The translations under genes were made by a program, and so were the position numbers. The notes under the pieces were generated by a model. It was not told the origin of the DNA. It was given only the letters and a program-made list of their open reading frames with translations, and searched no databases. DNA of 64,000 bases from Bacillaceae bacterium JMAK1 (GTDB taxonomy: Bacteria; Bacillota; Bacilli; Bacillales; Marinococcaceae), in the NCBI GenBank assembly GCA_012970285.1, contig JIBW01000011.1:162230-226229 (forward strand), read 5' to 3'. Numbering within the stretch: position 1 is the first letter of the stretch; each line of letters opens with the position of its first letter. Positions 8,756 to 16,513 of the stretch are shown piece after piece.

Positions 8756-9033
8756 GTATTGGTGCTCCAACAACACTAAAATTAACACTTTTTGATTTCG
8801 CCATTTTATTAGCAACATGGAATCCTAAGCAGGCATCAATGATACTATCTTACAGTGTATCTGCACTTTACATGGGGATAGGTTTAGGAGCATTTATAGG
8901 TGGTGGAGTCATTAGCTTGAGTTCAATAAACTACGTGGGAATTAACAGTGAAGTATTAGTATTTGTTGCTTTAATTATCTTCATCTCAGTTAATAAGACT
9001 GCAAAAAAACTACTGAAAACAAGTGCTAACTAA
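8756..9033 (+). pseudogene. C-terminal fragment of an MFS transporter
   Basis: The frame reads TLFDFAILLATWNPKQASMI then SVSALYMGIGLGAFIGGGVI, typical of the last two or three helices of a DHA1-type major facilitator. Nothing of the first ten helices is present and the frame has no start of its own before 8839. A relic. Confidence 0.65.
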
Positions 9034-9419
9034 AAATAAAAGTGTCATCATATTCACCAATGGTACCTTTATACAGTTATAGCCTTGGCTGTTGGAACAC
9101 AAGTCTATACGATTTCAAGAAACCAAAATAATGATGATAACAGAGAAAGTAGTCACCCACCTCCACCATCCAAAATTGTGGTATAGTAGGTCGCCGTTCA
9201 ACAGCAAAACGCAATGAAAATTGTTGTCTGTTGTGCATCTGTACTTGAATTCATCTCAATGATTAAAGTTCCTTTGTTTGACTTTGACACACTTCATCAC
9301 CTCTCTAGAACAAAATTACTTATAAGTGTACTTCCCTCATATTATTTCTATAAAAAAATTATTTGAAATTAAAACTTATTCTAAAAGATAACATAGTTTA
9401 ACGTAAGGAAAATGGTAAT
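9034..9419. other. Gene-poor stretch with a possible relic
   Basis: A frame from about 9065 to 9187 reads TVIALAVGTQVYTISRNQNN and a proline run, without start or ribosome site; probably a remnant. The rest is AT-rich and may hold the promoter of the small gene at 9420. Confidence 0.3.
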
Positions 9420-9608
9420 ATGGCTCAAAAAAATGAAAGAGTGTACCAGAAAATGAAAAACTACTATTCAGACGGAGCAACTGGACCACAATTACAACAA
9501 GCAACAGTTACATATTTCTATACTGAAAGTACAAGAGATACAGATAGTTATGTAGGTAGAACATCTGGTTATAGTACTATGACTGAAAGTGTTCCTGAAC
9601 CAGAATAA
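9420..9608 (+). CDS. Small protein of unknown function (62 aa)
   Basis: ATG behind AAGGA gives MAQKNERVYQKMKNYYSDGA..., rich in Tyr, Ser and Thr with no Cys and no hydrophobic segment. Upstream TTGAAATT/TATTCT elements could form a promoter. No family recognised; it stands alone. Confidence 0.5.
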   Translation: MAQKNERVYQKMKNYYSDGATGPQLQQATVTYFYTESTRDTDSYVGRTSGYSTMTESVPEPE

Positions 9609-9638
9609 ATAATATACAAAATAAAGGGGGCTAAATCA

Positions 9639-9905
9639 TTAGCTCCCCTTTACTTCTATCAATGGTAGCTTTATATTCTTAATCTTACAGAATCCTACAA
9701 GCTCATCAGTAAGACTCTCTCCCACACCTTCAGGTTTAATTAAAGGTCCAGCTTTTGCTCTTGTTGTAATTTTGTTTAAAACAAGAGGCAACATACCAAT
9801 TTGTTTCTTCAGATCCTTTTTAGCTTCAGGATGAAATAAAATCTCGACGTTGTACCGCTTGTAAACTTCCAAACTGATTTCAGCTAACTTCTCTTCAACA
9901 CCCAA
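9639..9905 (-). CDS. Possible degenerate RelE/ParE-type toxin
   Basis: The middle (VEILFHPEAKKDLKKQIGML) and end (ESLTDELVGFCKIKNIKLPL) resemble the core of RelE-fold mRNA interferases, but the usual basic C-terminal strand is missing and the family call is by eye. The frame begins right after the stop of the next upstream frame, whose acidic C-terminus (VPLTELLSFVQSEE...) could be the tail of an antitoxin. Treat as tentative. Confidence 0.35.
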   Translation of the reverse strand: MGVEEKLAEISLEVYKRYNVEILFHPEAKKDLKKQIGMLPLVLNKITTRAKAGPLIKPEGVGESLTDELVGFCKIKNIKLPLIEVKGS

Positions 9906-9908
9906 TCT

Positions 9909-10370
9909 TTACTCGCTATCCTCATCTAAAGTATCATTTTTAATAGCTTGTAAGATTTCATCTAACTCATCTTCATCTTCAACTTCCTCACTTTGAACAA
10001 AGGATAATAATTCAGTTAGTGGAACATAGTTTACACCGTCGTTTTTAATTCTTTGGATGGCCCATCGATGAGCAATCCATGCAAGCCCTCTTATTGTTTT
10101 GTTTACCGGCTTAGCACCTATAGCCTTTGAAAAGTGTTTGCAGTCTGTAGACAGACAACACAGCCCTACTTTACGTCCATTAACTACTTCAACGGGATCA
10201 ACACCCCAAACAGATTCGCAGTAGTCTTCCGTGTGTGGATGATTTAGCTTGTGCATAGCAATGGCTCTAGTATCATGGTTGATGGACACACCTACATTAA
10301 GTTCTGTTGCTTCTTCTATACCTAGTGAAGCTCCCCCATCACCTGCGAAATAATCAACAACAAATTTCGT
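9909..10370 (-). pseudogene. C5-cytosine DNA methyltransferase N-terminal fragment, chimeric
   Basis: Reading leftward from about 10370, KFVVDYFAGDGGASLGIEEA is methyltransferase motif I, followed by the family pattern ESVWGVDPVEVVNGRKVGLC, LSTDCKHFSKA and KTIRGLAWIAHRWA. No ATG precedes motif I in frame; the first ATG is at 10289 inside the domain. After HRWA the sequence stops resembling a methyltransferase and becomes an acidic tail (VPLTELLSFV...NDTLDEDSE). So the gene lost its start and its catalytic C-terminal half. A second, more decayed relic of the same family lies at 15595-15980. Confidence 0.7.
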
Positions 10371-10421
10371 GAAATAATGTTGTCATACGTAATGGTTGTT
10401 TTTGCACCTATTTCTCCTAAT

Positions 10422-10465
10422 AAAAAGGCACAACTAAACCAAAAAATCGGTTAGTTGTGCCTTTT
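10422..10465. terminator. Bidirectional terminator
   Basis: AAAAAGGCACAACTAA pairs with TTAGTTGTGCCTTTT; both sides end in A/T runs. It sits in the gap upstream of the methyltransferase relic. Confidence 0.75.
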
Positions 10466-10850
10466 ATATTTATTATTTATAACGCTCACAATTCATTTAG
10501 ATTAGATGTTCACCTGGATTTGAATTTTATAAATGCTTTCTTGTAAACACTTTAAACCGCTTATAAGACAAAACAAATGCCCGTGCATGGCGTGCGTTTC
10601 ATTGTGTCCAGGATTTAAAACTAAGTATAAGTGGCTAAACCCATTGAATTGCTAGATCGGGATTCACAAAGCTAGCGAGTTAATTCAATAGAGCTTAACC
10701 TTTGGTAAAACGTTTAAGTTCCACACATCTCGTCCATACTTATCGCTGGTCGATATGTAAACTAAATAAATGACTAAGAGGCTTCTAATGTTCAATACGT
10801 TGTATAATTAAGTAGATATAAATAATATTGAAGAGAAGCGAGGGGATCAA
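10466..10850. other. Intergenic stretch, no gene seen
   Basis: No frame with a ribosome site on either strand. A weak promoter for the 10851 gene (TTGTATAATTAAG) lies near its end. Otherwise nothing recognised. Confidence 0.4.
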
Positions 10851-11225
10851 ATGAAATTATTCTATGGAGTACTAGCAATACTTGGGACATTACTTCCCTA
10901 CTCGCAGTTGTTACCGTGGTTATTTGACTATGGCTTTAATTTGACACAGTTCTTTGCCGAGATAAACCAGTCGAGAATGGGGGCATTCGCTTGGTGGGAT
11001 GTGATCATCTCAATTATTGTCGTCATTGGTTTTATCATTTACGAAGGAAAACGTAAAGGAATGCGACATCTTTGGATTCCGATAATTGCTTCACTCACGG
11101 TTGGTGTTTCTTTGGCCTTGCCTCTATTTCTCCTATTTCGAGAGATGCATTTAGATAAACCAACTGAATTTGATATGTTCAACGATGAAAATTATTTATA
11201 TGATAAAAGTGAAAAGAAAGACTAG
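10851..11225 (+). CDS. DUF2834-type membrane protein
   Basis: 124 residues with three hydrophobic segments (about 3-24, 45-63, 74-95) and the pattern GTLLPYSQLLPWLFDYG...NQSRMGAFAWWDVIIS found in small DUF2834 membrane proteins. A strong GAAGCGAGGGGATCAA ribosome site precedes the ATG. Function of the family is unknown. It stands alone. Confidence 0.65.
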   Translation: MKLFYGVLAILGTLLPYSQLLPWLFDYGFNLTQFFAEINQSRMGAFAWWDVIISIIVVIGFIIYEGKRKGMRHLWIPIIASLTVGVSLALPLFLLFREMHLDKPTEFDMFNDENYLYDKSEKKD

Positions 11226-11507
11226 GTAAGTTATTATTAATGGCTATTCTTAGTCGATCGATAGAGTAATGACTGTGGTCGTCTCGACGTCGTCGATATT
11301 GTTAGCATAAGTCACCAAAATCATTAACGAATTTTTCTGAAATCACGTAAGGTTTTGGGACATCTCTATGCTTGCAGTACCTCTCTAGAAATACAAAAAG
11401 AAGACCATAATTTGAAAATGTTGATACATTAGTGTAGCATCCAAATCGTTATGATAATTTAGAAACTTTCGCTTCACTTTTTCATTCACGTTGATATTGT
11501 TAGAAAA

Positions 11508-11660
11508 TTAATTTTCTGTATACAAAATAATAGCAGCAAAAAGGCTAGCTACACTAAACTTTATATCTATTACATTAATATTAGAATTTTCTTTTAAGAA
11601 ATTATTTATTTTTTTATCTAAGCCTTTTTCTGTCACAGAGCTCACTGTTTTAGTTTGCAT
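11508..11660 (-). CDS. Cse60-like small sporulation protein (50 aa)
   Basis: AAAAAGGAG seven bases before the ATG opens a 50-residue protein: polar N-terminus, then KKINNFLKENSNINVIDIKF and a hydrophobic end (SVASLFAAIILYTEN). The KENxNIxVIDIKFS pattern matches Cse60, a small protein expressed in the mother cell during Bacillus sporulation. Other parts of 11226-11842 hold no evident gene. Confidence 0.55.
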   Translation of the reverse strand: MQTKTVSSVTEKGLDKKINNFLKENSNINVIDIKFSVASLFAAIILYTEN

Positions 11661-11825
11661 ATTACTAACTCCTTTTTAATAAATTTAATGTTTCTTAAAG
11701 TAAAAGTTTAGCCAAATATTCTGATTCTACAATTATCTAGAGTCATGTCAAAAATATCAAGATATTAATTTTTATTATCGATAAGATCTAAGACAATAAT
11801 TGATGCTCTTAGAATCATAACTTCA

Positions 11826-11840
11826 TGATAATGATTATTA
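11826..11840. promoter_or_regulatory. Fur-like 7-1-7 box
   Basis: TGATAATGATTATTA differs at one base from the 7-1-7 inverted repeat TGATAATNATTATCA bound by Fur-family repressors in Bacillus. It lies just before the first hairpin of the non-coding array. PerR or Zur are alternatives. Confidence 0.4.
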
Positions 11841-12027
11841 TACGTCTTATCTTATTGAGGCGCTTTTTATATAACAATGTAAATAATATCAATAACAATA
11901 ACGGGTAAATTTATTAATGAAAATTCCAAATCTTGCATAAATGTATGTACCAACGTTAACACATCCTTTCATGACGCGTGCTTTTTCGTATCTGTTGCAT
12001 ATATTCCTACTCAAGGCAAAAGGAACG

Positions 12028-12117
12028 TTACATTGTAAACTCTCCTTTTGCATACTTTCCTTGACGTTCATATTCCTGGTTTTGTTCTTGAGTCCGTTCT
12101 TCTCCACTCTTGATCAT
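12028..12117 (-). CDS. Very small open frame with strong ribosome site (29 aa)
   Basis: GGAGGTGC six bases before an ATG opens MIKSGEERTQEQNQEYERQG and nine more residues ending FTM. All charged or polar. A similar string (SGEERSKEHTEE, then stop) can be read leftward at 53205-53270, suggesting a small family, there without a start. Function unknown. Confidence 0.4.
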   Translation of the reverse strand: MIKSGEERTQEQNQEYERQGKYAKGEFTM

Positions 12118-12282
12118 ATTAAAGCACCTCCATTCTAATTACTTAAGGCATTTTTTATTACTAAACAAATTTTGTCCTAAACCAAAAAGTTTTTACTGAT
12201 CTATTTTCTAATGAAAAGGACTAAATATTTATAACTTTCATATCCATTGTGTATGTATAGTCAATTAACAAACACAAATAGT

Positions 12283-12330
12283 ATATTTGCTTTCACCCCA
12301 CGCCGAAAGGCGAGGGTCTTGGTTGGCTCT
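12283..12330 (-). mobile_element. Solo left-end remnant of an IS200/IS605 element
   Basis: Read leftward, CCCTCGCCTTTCGGCGTGGG GTGAAAGC (shown in two parts) matches the left end of the element at 33.15 kb, CCCTCGCCTTTAGGCGTGGG ATGAAAGC, including the imperfect hairpin and the first codons of tnpA. The similarity stops there, so only the end survives. Confidence 0.65.
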
Positions 12331-12584
12331 TCTAGTTGAACAAAAGTGACCATTGTATAATTTCAATAAAAATGCAAGCTATATAAATGCCACTCCTGTG
12401 TGATAACCCTAAATCATGACAATAAGTAGATATCCCTCAGGCATTGAGGCGTGTTTATTTTATAAACTTGTATACTTCCTGAAGAACTTGTACATAATAT
12501 TACTACAGCAGCCCTTTGTTTTGCTCTCGCATCAACCTTGACACGTCTCATTATGAGACGTGCTTTTTTCGTATATTTTATAAC

Positions 12585-12680
12585 TTATTCCACAAACTAC
12601 AAACGTCTCTCCCGAGACACATTTCTAAGTTATGATACTTAGTTGACACACCTTAACTTCTTGGAGTGTTTTCTTTATAA
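12585..12680 (+). ncRNA. Paired-hairpin block, copy 1
   Basis: Similar to 50065-50160: TTATTCCACA, CTACAAA, GTCTCTCCCGAGAC hairpin (the other copy has GTCTC...GAGAT, a G-U pair), GTTATGATA, AGTTGACAC and a final hairpin ending in GTGTTTTCTT. No coding capacity. Strand inferred from the T-rich tail. Confidence 0.55.
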
Positions 12681-12838
12681 ACAATTAAAGTCTTGGACCT
12701 CATGTTCCAAGACTTCATATATAAGAATCACTAACCTACAAATAGTTCCCTTCAAAATTACTGTTATCTTTACTATCTGTCAACAAATCTTCCTTTTAAT
12801 TGGCATATACTGATTCAATTTGGAAACCATTTTAATAA

Positions 12839-12898
12839 GGTTCCTCCATGAACCTGTATCAAATCTGTGGTCACGTTTTTTTGAGCGTGCCTTTCACA
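12839..12898 (+). ncRNA. Two-hairpin unit GGTTC...GAACC plus terminator, copy 1
   Basis: GGTTCCTCCATGAACC, CTGTATCAA, then GGTCACG...CGTGCC with a CTTTCAC tail. Copies at 49648 and 50297 keep both hairpins with changed bases. The form suits a small RNA with its own terminator. Confidence 0.5.
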
Positions 12899-12928
12899 TT
12901 TTATATTTATGGCGCATATCATGATATT

Positions 12929-12984
12929 GCGGAGGGCAGGTCTAATACTCCCGTTGAGACTTAGACGCCTCCAGCGCCCTCCGC
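12929..12984 (+). ncRNA. Three-stem GGAGGG RNA element, copy 1
   Basis: Closing stem GCGGAGGGC/GCCCTCCGC (9 pairs), second stem GTCTAA/TTAGAC, apical stem CTC/GAG. Copies at 49884-49933 and 50386-50442 keep all three stems with compensating substitutions, while loops differ. See findings. Confidence 0.65.
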
Positions 12985-13644
12985 TTAACTATATTGTATA
13001 CTTACCGTTACGTTCGCACATTATATAAATGCCTCACTTTTAGCCGTTATACTTAATTTTTATGGTTGTACATTGTACACGTCTCACCTTACTTTGGCGT
13101 GTTTTTTATATACTGATGTATATAATCTTAATGATGGGTTAATTTATTAATGTCCATTCCAAATCCCGCAAAAATGTATGTACCAACTTTGGCACGGCTC
13201 ATATGAGGCGTGCTTTTTGTGTCTGTTTACATATGTTATCTAAGTACCCTTGTATTAGGATACCTGATATTTCCCCTCATTGAGCCCGCTATTGTTTGCA
13301 GGCTCTTTTTTAAGCTACTACTGCCATACATCTTCATGATTGTCTATCGTTCGCTTCTATCTCTTTGCTATAGGATTCGTGTACCTATTGCCGTAGATCG
13401 TAAAATCAACATACAAAATCTAATGTATTGTAATTCTGAAATAAAGGTTCAATAATAACATCTTTCTAAACCAAATTTGAACTGAGTTAAAAGAATCAGT
13501 TTTGAAAAAAGTAAGCATTACATGCTAGATCGATAAGAATTATATTCATTACAATTATATTAGGTAACTTTGTTAACTTTATCCACTCTCCCTGTTGTTG
13601 AGAACATAGAACATTAAGATTATGTAAACATCTATTTGTAAAGT

Positions 13645-13688
13645 TTGACTTATAAAATTTAAGGATATATAATTCCGATATCGGAATT
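13645..13688 (+). promoter_or_regulatory. padR-chrA promoter with palindromic operator
   Basis: TTGACT (13645-13650) and TATAAT (13668-13673) are 17 bases apart, a good vegetative promoter. The perfect 18-base palindrome AATTCCGATATCGGAATT (13671-13688) overlaps the -10 box and start site. This is where a repressor would block transcription, and PadR proteins bind such palindromes, so autoregulation by the next gene is the likely reading. Confidence 0.75.
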
Positions 13689-13724
13689 CGATATTGTTAC
13701 TTTAATGATACACGGGGGACAGAT

Positions 13725-14033
13725 ATGGAAGAAAAAATACTAAGAAAACTCTTCCTTGGTTTTATTCAAATCCACATTTTACACCATGCAAAAGACCATC
13801 CAATTTATGGTGTATGGATGGTCGAAGAATTAAAAGAGCACGGATATGAAATTAGCGCTGGAACACTCTATCCTATCCTACACAATATGGAATACGATGG
13901 TTTGCTAACGAAAGAAAATAGAAATGTTGGTGGTAAGATCCGAAAATACTACTCCATCACAGTTAAAGGAAACGTTATCTTAAATGAAGCAAGGAATAAG
14001 GCTTATGAGCTTTTTAAAGAAATTAAAGATTAG
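13725..14033 (+). CDS. PadR-family transcriptional regulator
   Basis: 102 residues with the PadR winged helix: PIYGVWMVEELKEHGYEISA (recognition region), GTLYPILHNMEYDGLL, and the beta wing with YYSITVKG. It is directly followed by chrA. A PadR-type protein (ChrI) controls chrA in some Bacillus chromate-resistance loci, so a chromate-responsive repressor acting on the palindrome upstream is a good inference. The ATG follows GGGGGACAGAT. Confidence 0.85.
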   Translation: MEEKILRKLFLGFIQIHILHHAKDHPIYGVWMVEELKEHGYEISAGTLYPILHNMEYDGLLTKENRNVGGKIRKYYSITVKGNVILNEARNKAYELFKEIKD

Positions 14034-14052
14034 AATAGAGGTGCTTTAAACA

Positions 14053-15228
14053 GTGCACTATTTAAAACAGCTTTATGAAATTCTCATTGTTTCTACAAGG
14101 CTTGGATTGACTTCGTTTGGTGGGCCAATTGCTCATCTGGGTTATTTTCATGAAGAATATGTTCGAAGAAGAAAGTGGATGGATGAAAAAAGTTATGCCG
14201 ATTTAGTCGCTTTGAGTCAGTTTTTACCTGGACCAGCTAGCAGTCAAGTTGGTATTGGTATTGGTGTAATGAAAGCTGGAGCATTAGGTGGTGTCATTTC
14301 TTTTATCGGGTTTACACTACCTTCGGTTATTGCGCTAATCACATTCGCATTCATCGCACAAGAAACTGACATTGCAGATTCTGGATTTATCCAAGGTTTG
14401 AAAATTGTAGCCGTTGTCGTCGTTGCTCATGCAATACTGGGTATGGCGAAAAACTTGACGCCAGACCTATTAAGAAAAACTATTGCGCTATTTGCTCTAA
14501 TAGCAACTTTAATGATACCTCATTTTCTTTCACAAATTGGAGTAATTCTTGTTGCTGGTCTGTTAGGCTACTTTATATTTAAAGAAAATCATAACGAAGA
14601 AAAGCTGTCCATGAAATTTCCAATCTCAAAAAGGTTTGGGACCATTTGCTTAACATTATTTTTTAGTCTATTACTTGGTCTCCCTATTATAAGTAATATT
14701 AGTTCAATGACTTGGATTGGCATCTTCGATAGTTTTTATCGTGCAGGGTCTTTAGTATTTGGAGGTGGTCATGTCGTACTTCCTCTTTTAGAACGAGAAT
14801 TTGTTCCTACAGGATTAATTAGTGAAGAATCGTTTTTAGCCGGTTATGGTGCGGCTCAGGCCGTTCCAGGTCCCCTTTTTACATTTGCTGCCTATATTGG
14901 TGCTGATATAGGTGGATGGTCGGGAGGATTAATGGCAACAGTTGCAATATTTCTACCAGCATTCCTCCTTATATTAGGAGCATTACCATTTTGGCATTCC
15001 TTAAGAGAAAATCGCAAAATTAAGGGGGCTTTTATGGGGGTTAATGCTGCTGTTGTAGGGATTCTAATCTCTGCATTTTACCAACCAATATGGACAAGTG
15101 CGATCTTAACACCAATCGACTTTACCATGGCAGCATTGCTATTTTTCATGCTCGTATACTGGAAGCTCCCTCCATGGTTCATCGTTTTAACAGGTGCGAT
15201 CGGAGGGGCTTTAATAGCGATATTTTAA
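14053..15228 (+). CDS. chrA: ChrA chromate transporter
   Basis: 391-residue membrane protein with two homologous halves, each starting with the CHR signature: RLGLTSFGGPIAHLGYFHEE, LSQFLPGPASSQVGIGIG in the first; AGSLVFGGGHVVLPLLEREF and AAQAVPGPLFTFAAYIGADI in the second. The long-chain ChrA type exports chromate from the cytoplasm. GTG start 20 bases after padR, with GAGGTGC as ribosome site; the two form an operon. Confidence 0.9.
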   Translation: MHYLKQLYEILIVSTRLGLTSFGGPIAHLGYFHEEYVRRRKWMDEKSYADLVALSQFLPGPASSQVGIGIGVMKAGALGGVISFIGFTLPSVIALITFAFIAQETDIADSGFIQGLKIVAVVVVAHAILGMAKNLTPDLLRKTIALFALIATLMIPHFLSQIGVILVAGLLGYFIFKENHNEEKLSMKFPISKRFGTICLTLFFSLLLGLPIISNISSMTWIGIFDSFYRAGSLVFGGGHVVLPLLEREFVPTGLISEESFLAGYGAAQAVPGPLFTFAAYIGADIGGWSGGLMATVAIFLPAFLLILGALPFWHSLRENRKIKGAFMGVNAAVVGILISAFYQPIWTSAILTPIDFTMAALLFFMLVYWKLPPWFIVLTGAIGGALIAIF

Positions 15229-15342
15229 AAAGGGATAGAATGTTATTATTACTTCAACACCTTTATTACACTCTATCAAATGATTGTTCTTCTAATCATC
15301 TAATTAAGTAAAGAGGCTGAGACAAAAGGTTTTCAGCCAATT

Positions 15343-15402
15343 AAAAAACCGAACTACTATTTGAAACTCTAATTTAGGACTTCAAGTTAGTTCGGTTTTT
15401 AT
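15343..15402 (+). terminator. Terminator of the chr operon
   Basis: AAAAAACCGAACTA pairs with TAGTTCGGTTTTT across a loop of about 30 bases, about 115 bases after chrA. Confidence 0.75.
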
Positions 15403-15594
15403 TATTTTCTCGTATTGAGTAACGAGCATTATTCGGCTTTACCAAGCCTCTTCTATAATATTTAACTTAAACCGCCACACACCCTTCTCACGGGTGATAA
15501 TAGTCTTGTAAAGTCGCCATTGTCTTGTTTTAAGGATGGATGATCCACATTTAGGACGAACTTTCTTAATATAAGACTTATTCTAGTCAACATA

Positions 15595-15980
15595 CTTCTA
15601 GCTGAATCATGAATAACCGTTGTCTAGTAATCGGTGCTCTGAAAACACAAGCTTTTAAAACCTTCCAGTGATAAGCCAAATCACATAATCCTTTGAAGTA
15701 ATTTTGAAACGTTCCCCCTTTTTCGTTACCATAGGTCGTTAATTCTCATCTAAAAAACCACAATCTTTGAATTCCTCTACGTTTTCTATAATACTAACAC
15801 TCAGACAAATTTCTTTGATACAACGATGACCATTCAAAGCGAACCATCGAATCGTTTGATCTAATCTTCCACCTTTTGCTTTAAAGCAGTATTTGTAGTC
15901 AGTAGACGCCCAACATTAACCGAAGTTTCTACCTTTTACCACTTCCTTCGAATTAATATCCCAAACACTATTGTGTAAGT
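15595..15980 (-). pseudogene. Heavily decayed C5-cytosine methyltransferase
   Basis: Read leftward and allowing stops, one frame gives VWDINSKEVVKGRNFG, CWASTDYKYCFKAKGGRLDQ, IIENVEEFKDCGFLDEN and then FQNYFKGLCDLAYHWKVLKA and APITRQRLFMIQ. These match in order motifs IV (altered PC), VI (ENV) and VIII (RxR) of the family also seen at 9.9-10.4 kb. Several stops interrupt it. The flanks 15403-15594 and 15981-16136 hold nothing else recognised. Confidence 0.65.
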
Positions 15981-16136
15981 ATTACTTAACAAACTACACT
16001 TTGTAAGTGACGTTTGTTTTGTTTGTAACATATACTCGGTCACATAACTTTTACAAACAGGCTAAAGTACTTTAAGACCGTAACATTAATTTTTCGTTTG
16101 AATATTATAGGTAAAAATCCAAGGAGGCCACCACAT

Positions 16137-16262
16137 ATGGAGCTGAAAGATCAATCAAACTTTTTGCTAATTATTGTATTTGTTATTTTTTCTTTATTCA
16201 GTTCAGGATATTCGAGGGATGATGAGGATACAGAGAACAGTGACATCATGTTTTTAGTCTAA
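16137..16262 (+). CDS. Very small membrane protein (41 aa)
   Basis: AAGGAGG nine bases before the ATG opens MELKDQSNFLLIIVFVIFSL followed by a polar acidic tail (RDDEDTENSDIMFLV). One hydrophobic helix. Resembles the many short sporulation-type membrane peptides of Bacillaceae, but no family is certain. Followed 18 bases later by another small gene. Confidence 0.55.
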   Translation: MELKDQSNFLLIIVFVIFSLFSSGYSRDDEDTENSDIMFLV

Positions 16263-16280
16263 TTATAAAGGAGCTTATCT

Positions 16281-16499
16281 ATGGATAGTAAAGTTAAAAA
16301 CATTCAACTAAGTGAACGTGAACTTCTAATGTTATGTAAAATTTTAACTGACACAGCCTCCAATCAATTGATTAAAATGAAACTAGGAAAAACGATGGAT
16401 TATGATTATAAAACTTTAGGACCCATGCTTGTGAAAATAGGAAAGCAACTCCAAATAAATGAATCTTGGAATGATCTAGAATCCATCAATTATCAATGA
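16281..16499 (+). CDS. Small helical protein of unknown function (72 aa)
   Basis: AAAGGAG precedes the ATG. The protein is two amphipathic helices (LSERELLMLCKILTDTASNQ and a second around PMLVKIGKQLQI). No family recognised. Lies between the 41-residue membrane peptide and the broken repetitive gene, likely one transcript. Confidence 0.5.
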   Translation: MDSKVKNIQLSERELLMLCKILTDTASNQLIKMKLGKTMDYDYKTLGPMLVKIGKQLQINESWNDLESINYQ

Positions 16500-16513
16500 T
16501 TAAAGACAGCCTA

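Larger units (their letters stand above)
11843..13325 (+). repeat. Gene-poor array of related hairpin units (array 1)
   Basis: At least seven hairpins with T-rich tails lie in tandem here, most sharing the shape CACGYCTC...GAGRCGTGYTTTTT (for example 11843-11867, 12435-12462, 12542-12568, 12644-12672, 13077-13107, 13191-13220) plus a GAGCC...GGCTCTTTTTT hairpin at 13282-13311. Segments repeat imperfectly: 11845-12000 resembles 13090-13235 (shared TTTATTAATG, CATTCCAAATC, AAATGTATGTACCAAC). Related units occur at 229-428 and 49590-50570. The pattern looks like a family of small structured transcripts. Confidence 0.65.

Noticed and set aside
12300..12320. CGCCGAAAGGCG hairpin considered as a small RNA or rRNA fragment
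   Set aside because: It matches the left end of the IS200/IS605 element at 33.15 kb and is better explained as its remnant.
13210..13455. Hydrophobic open frame of 81 codons
   Set aside because: It lies within the array, crosses the GAGCC...GGCTC hairpin and has no ribosome site; hydrophobicity comes from T-rich sequence.
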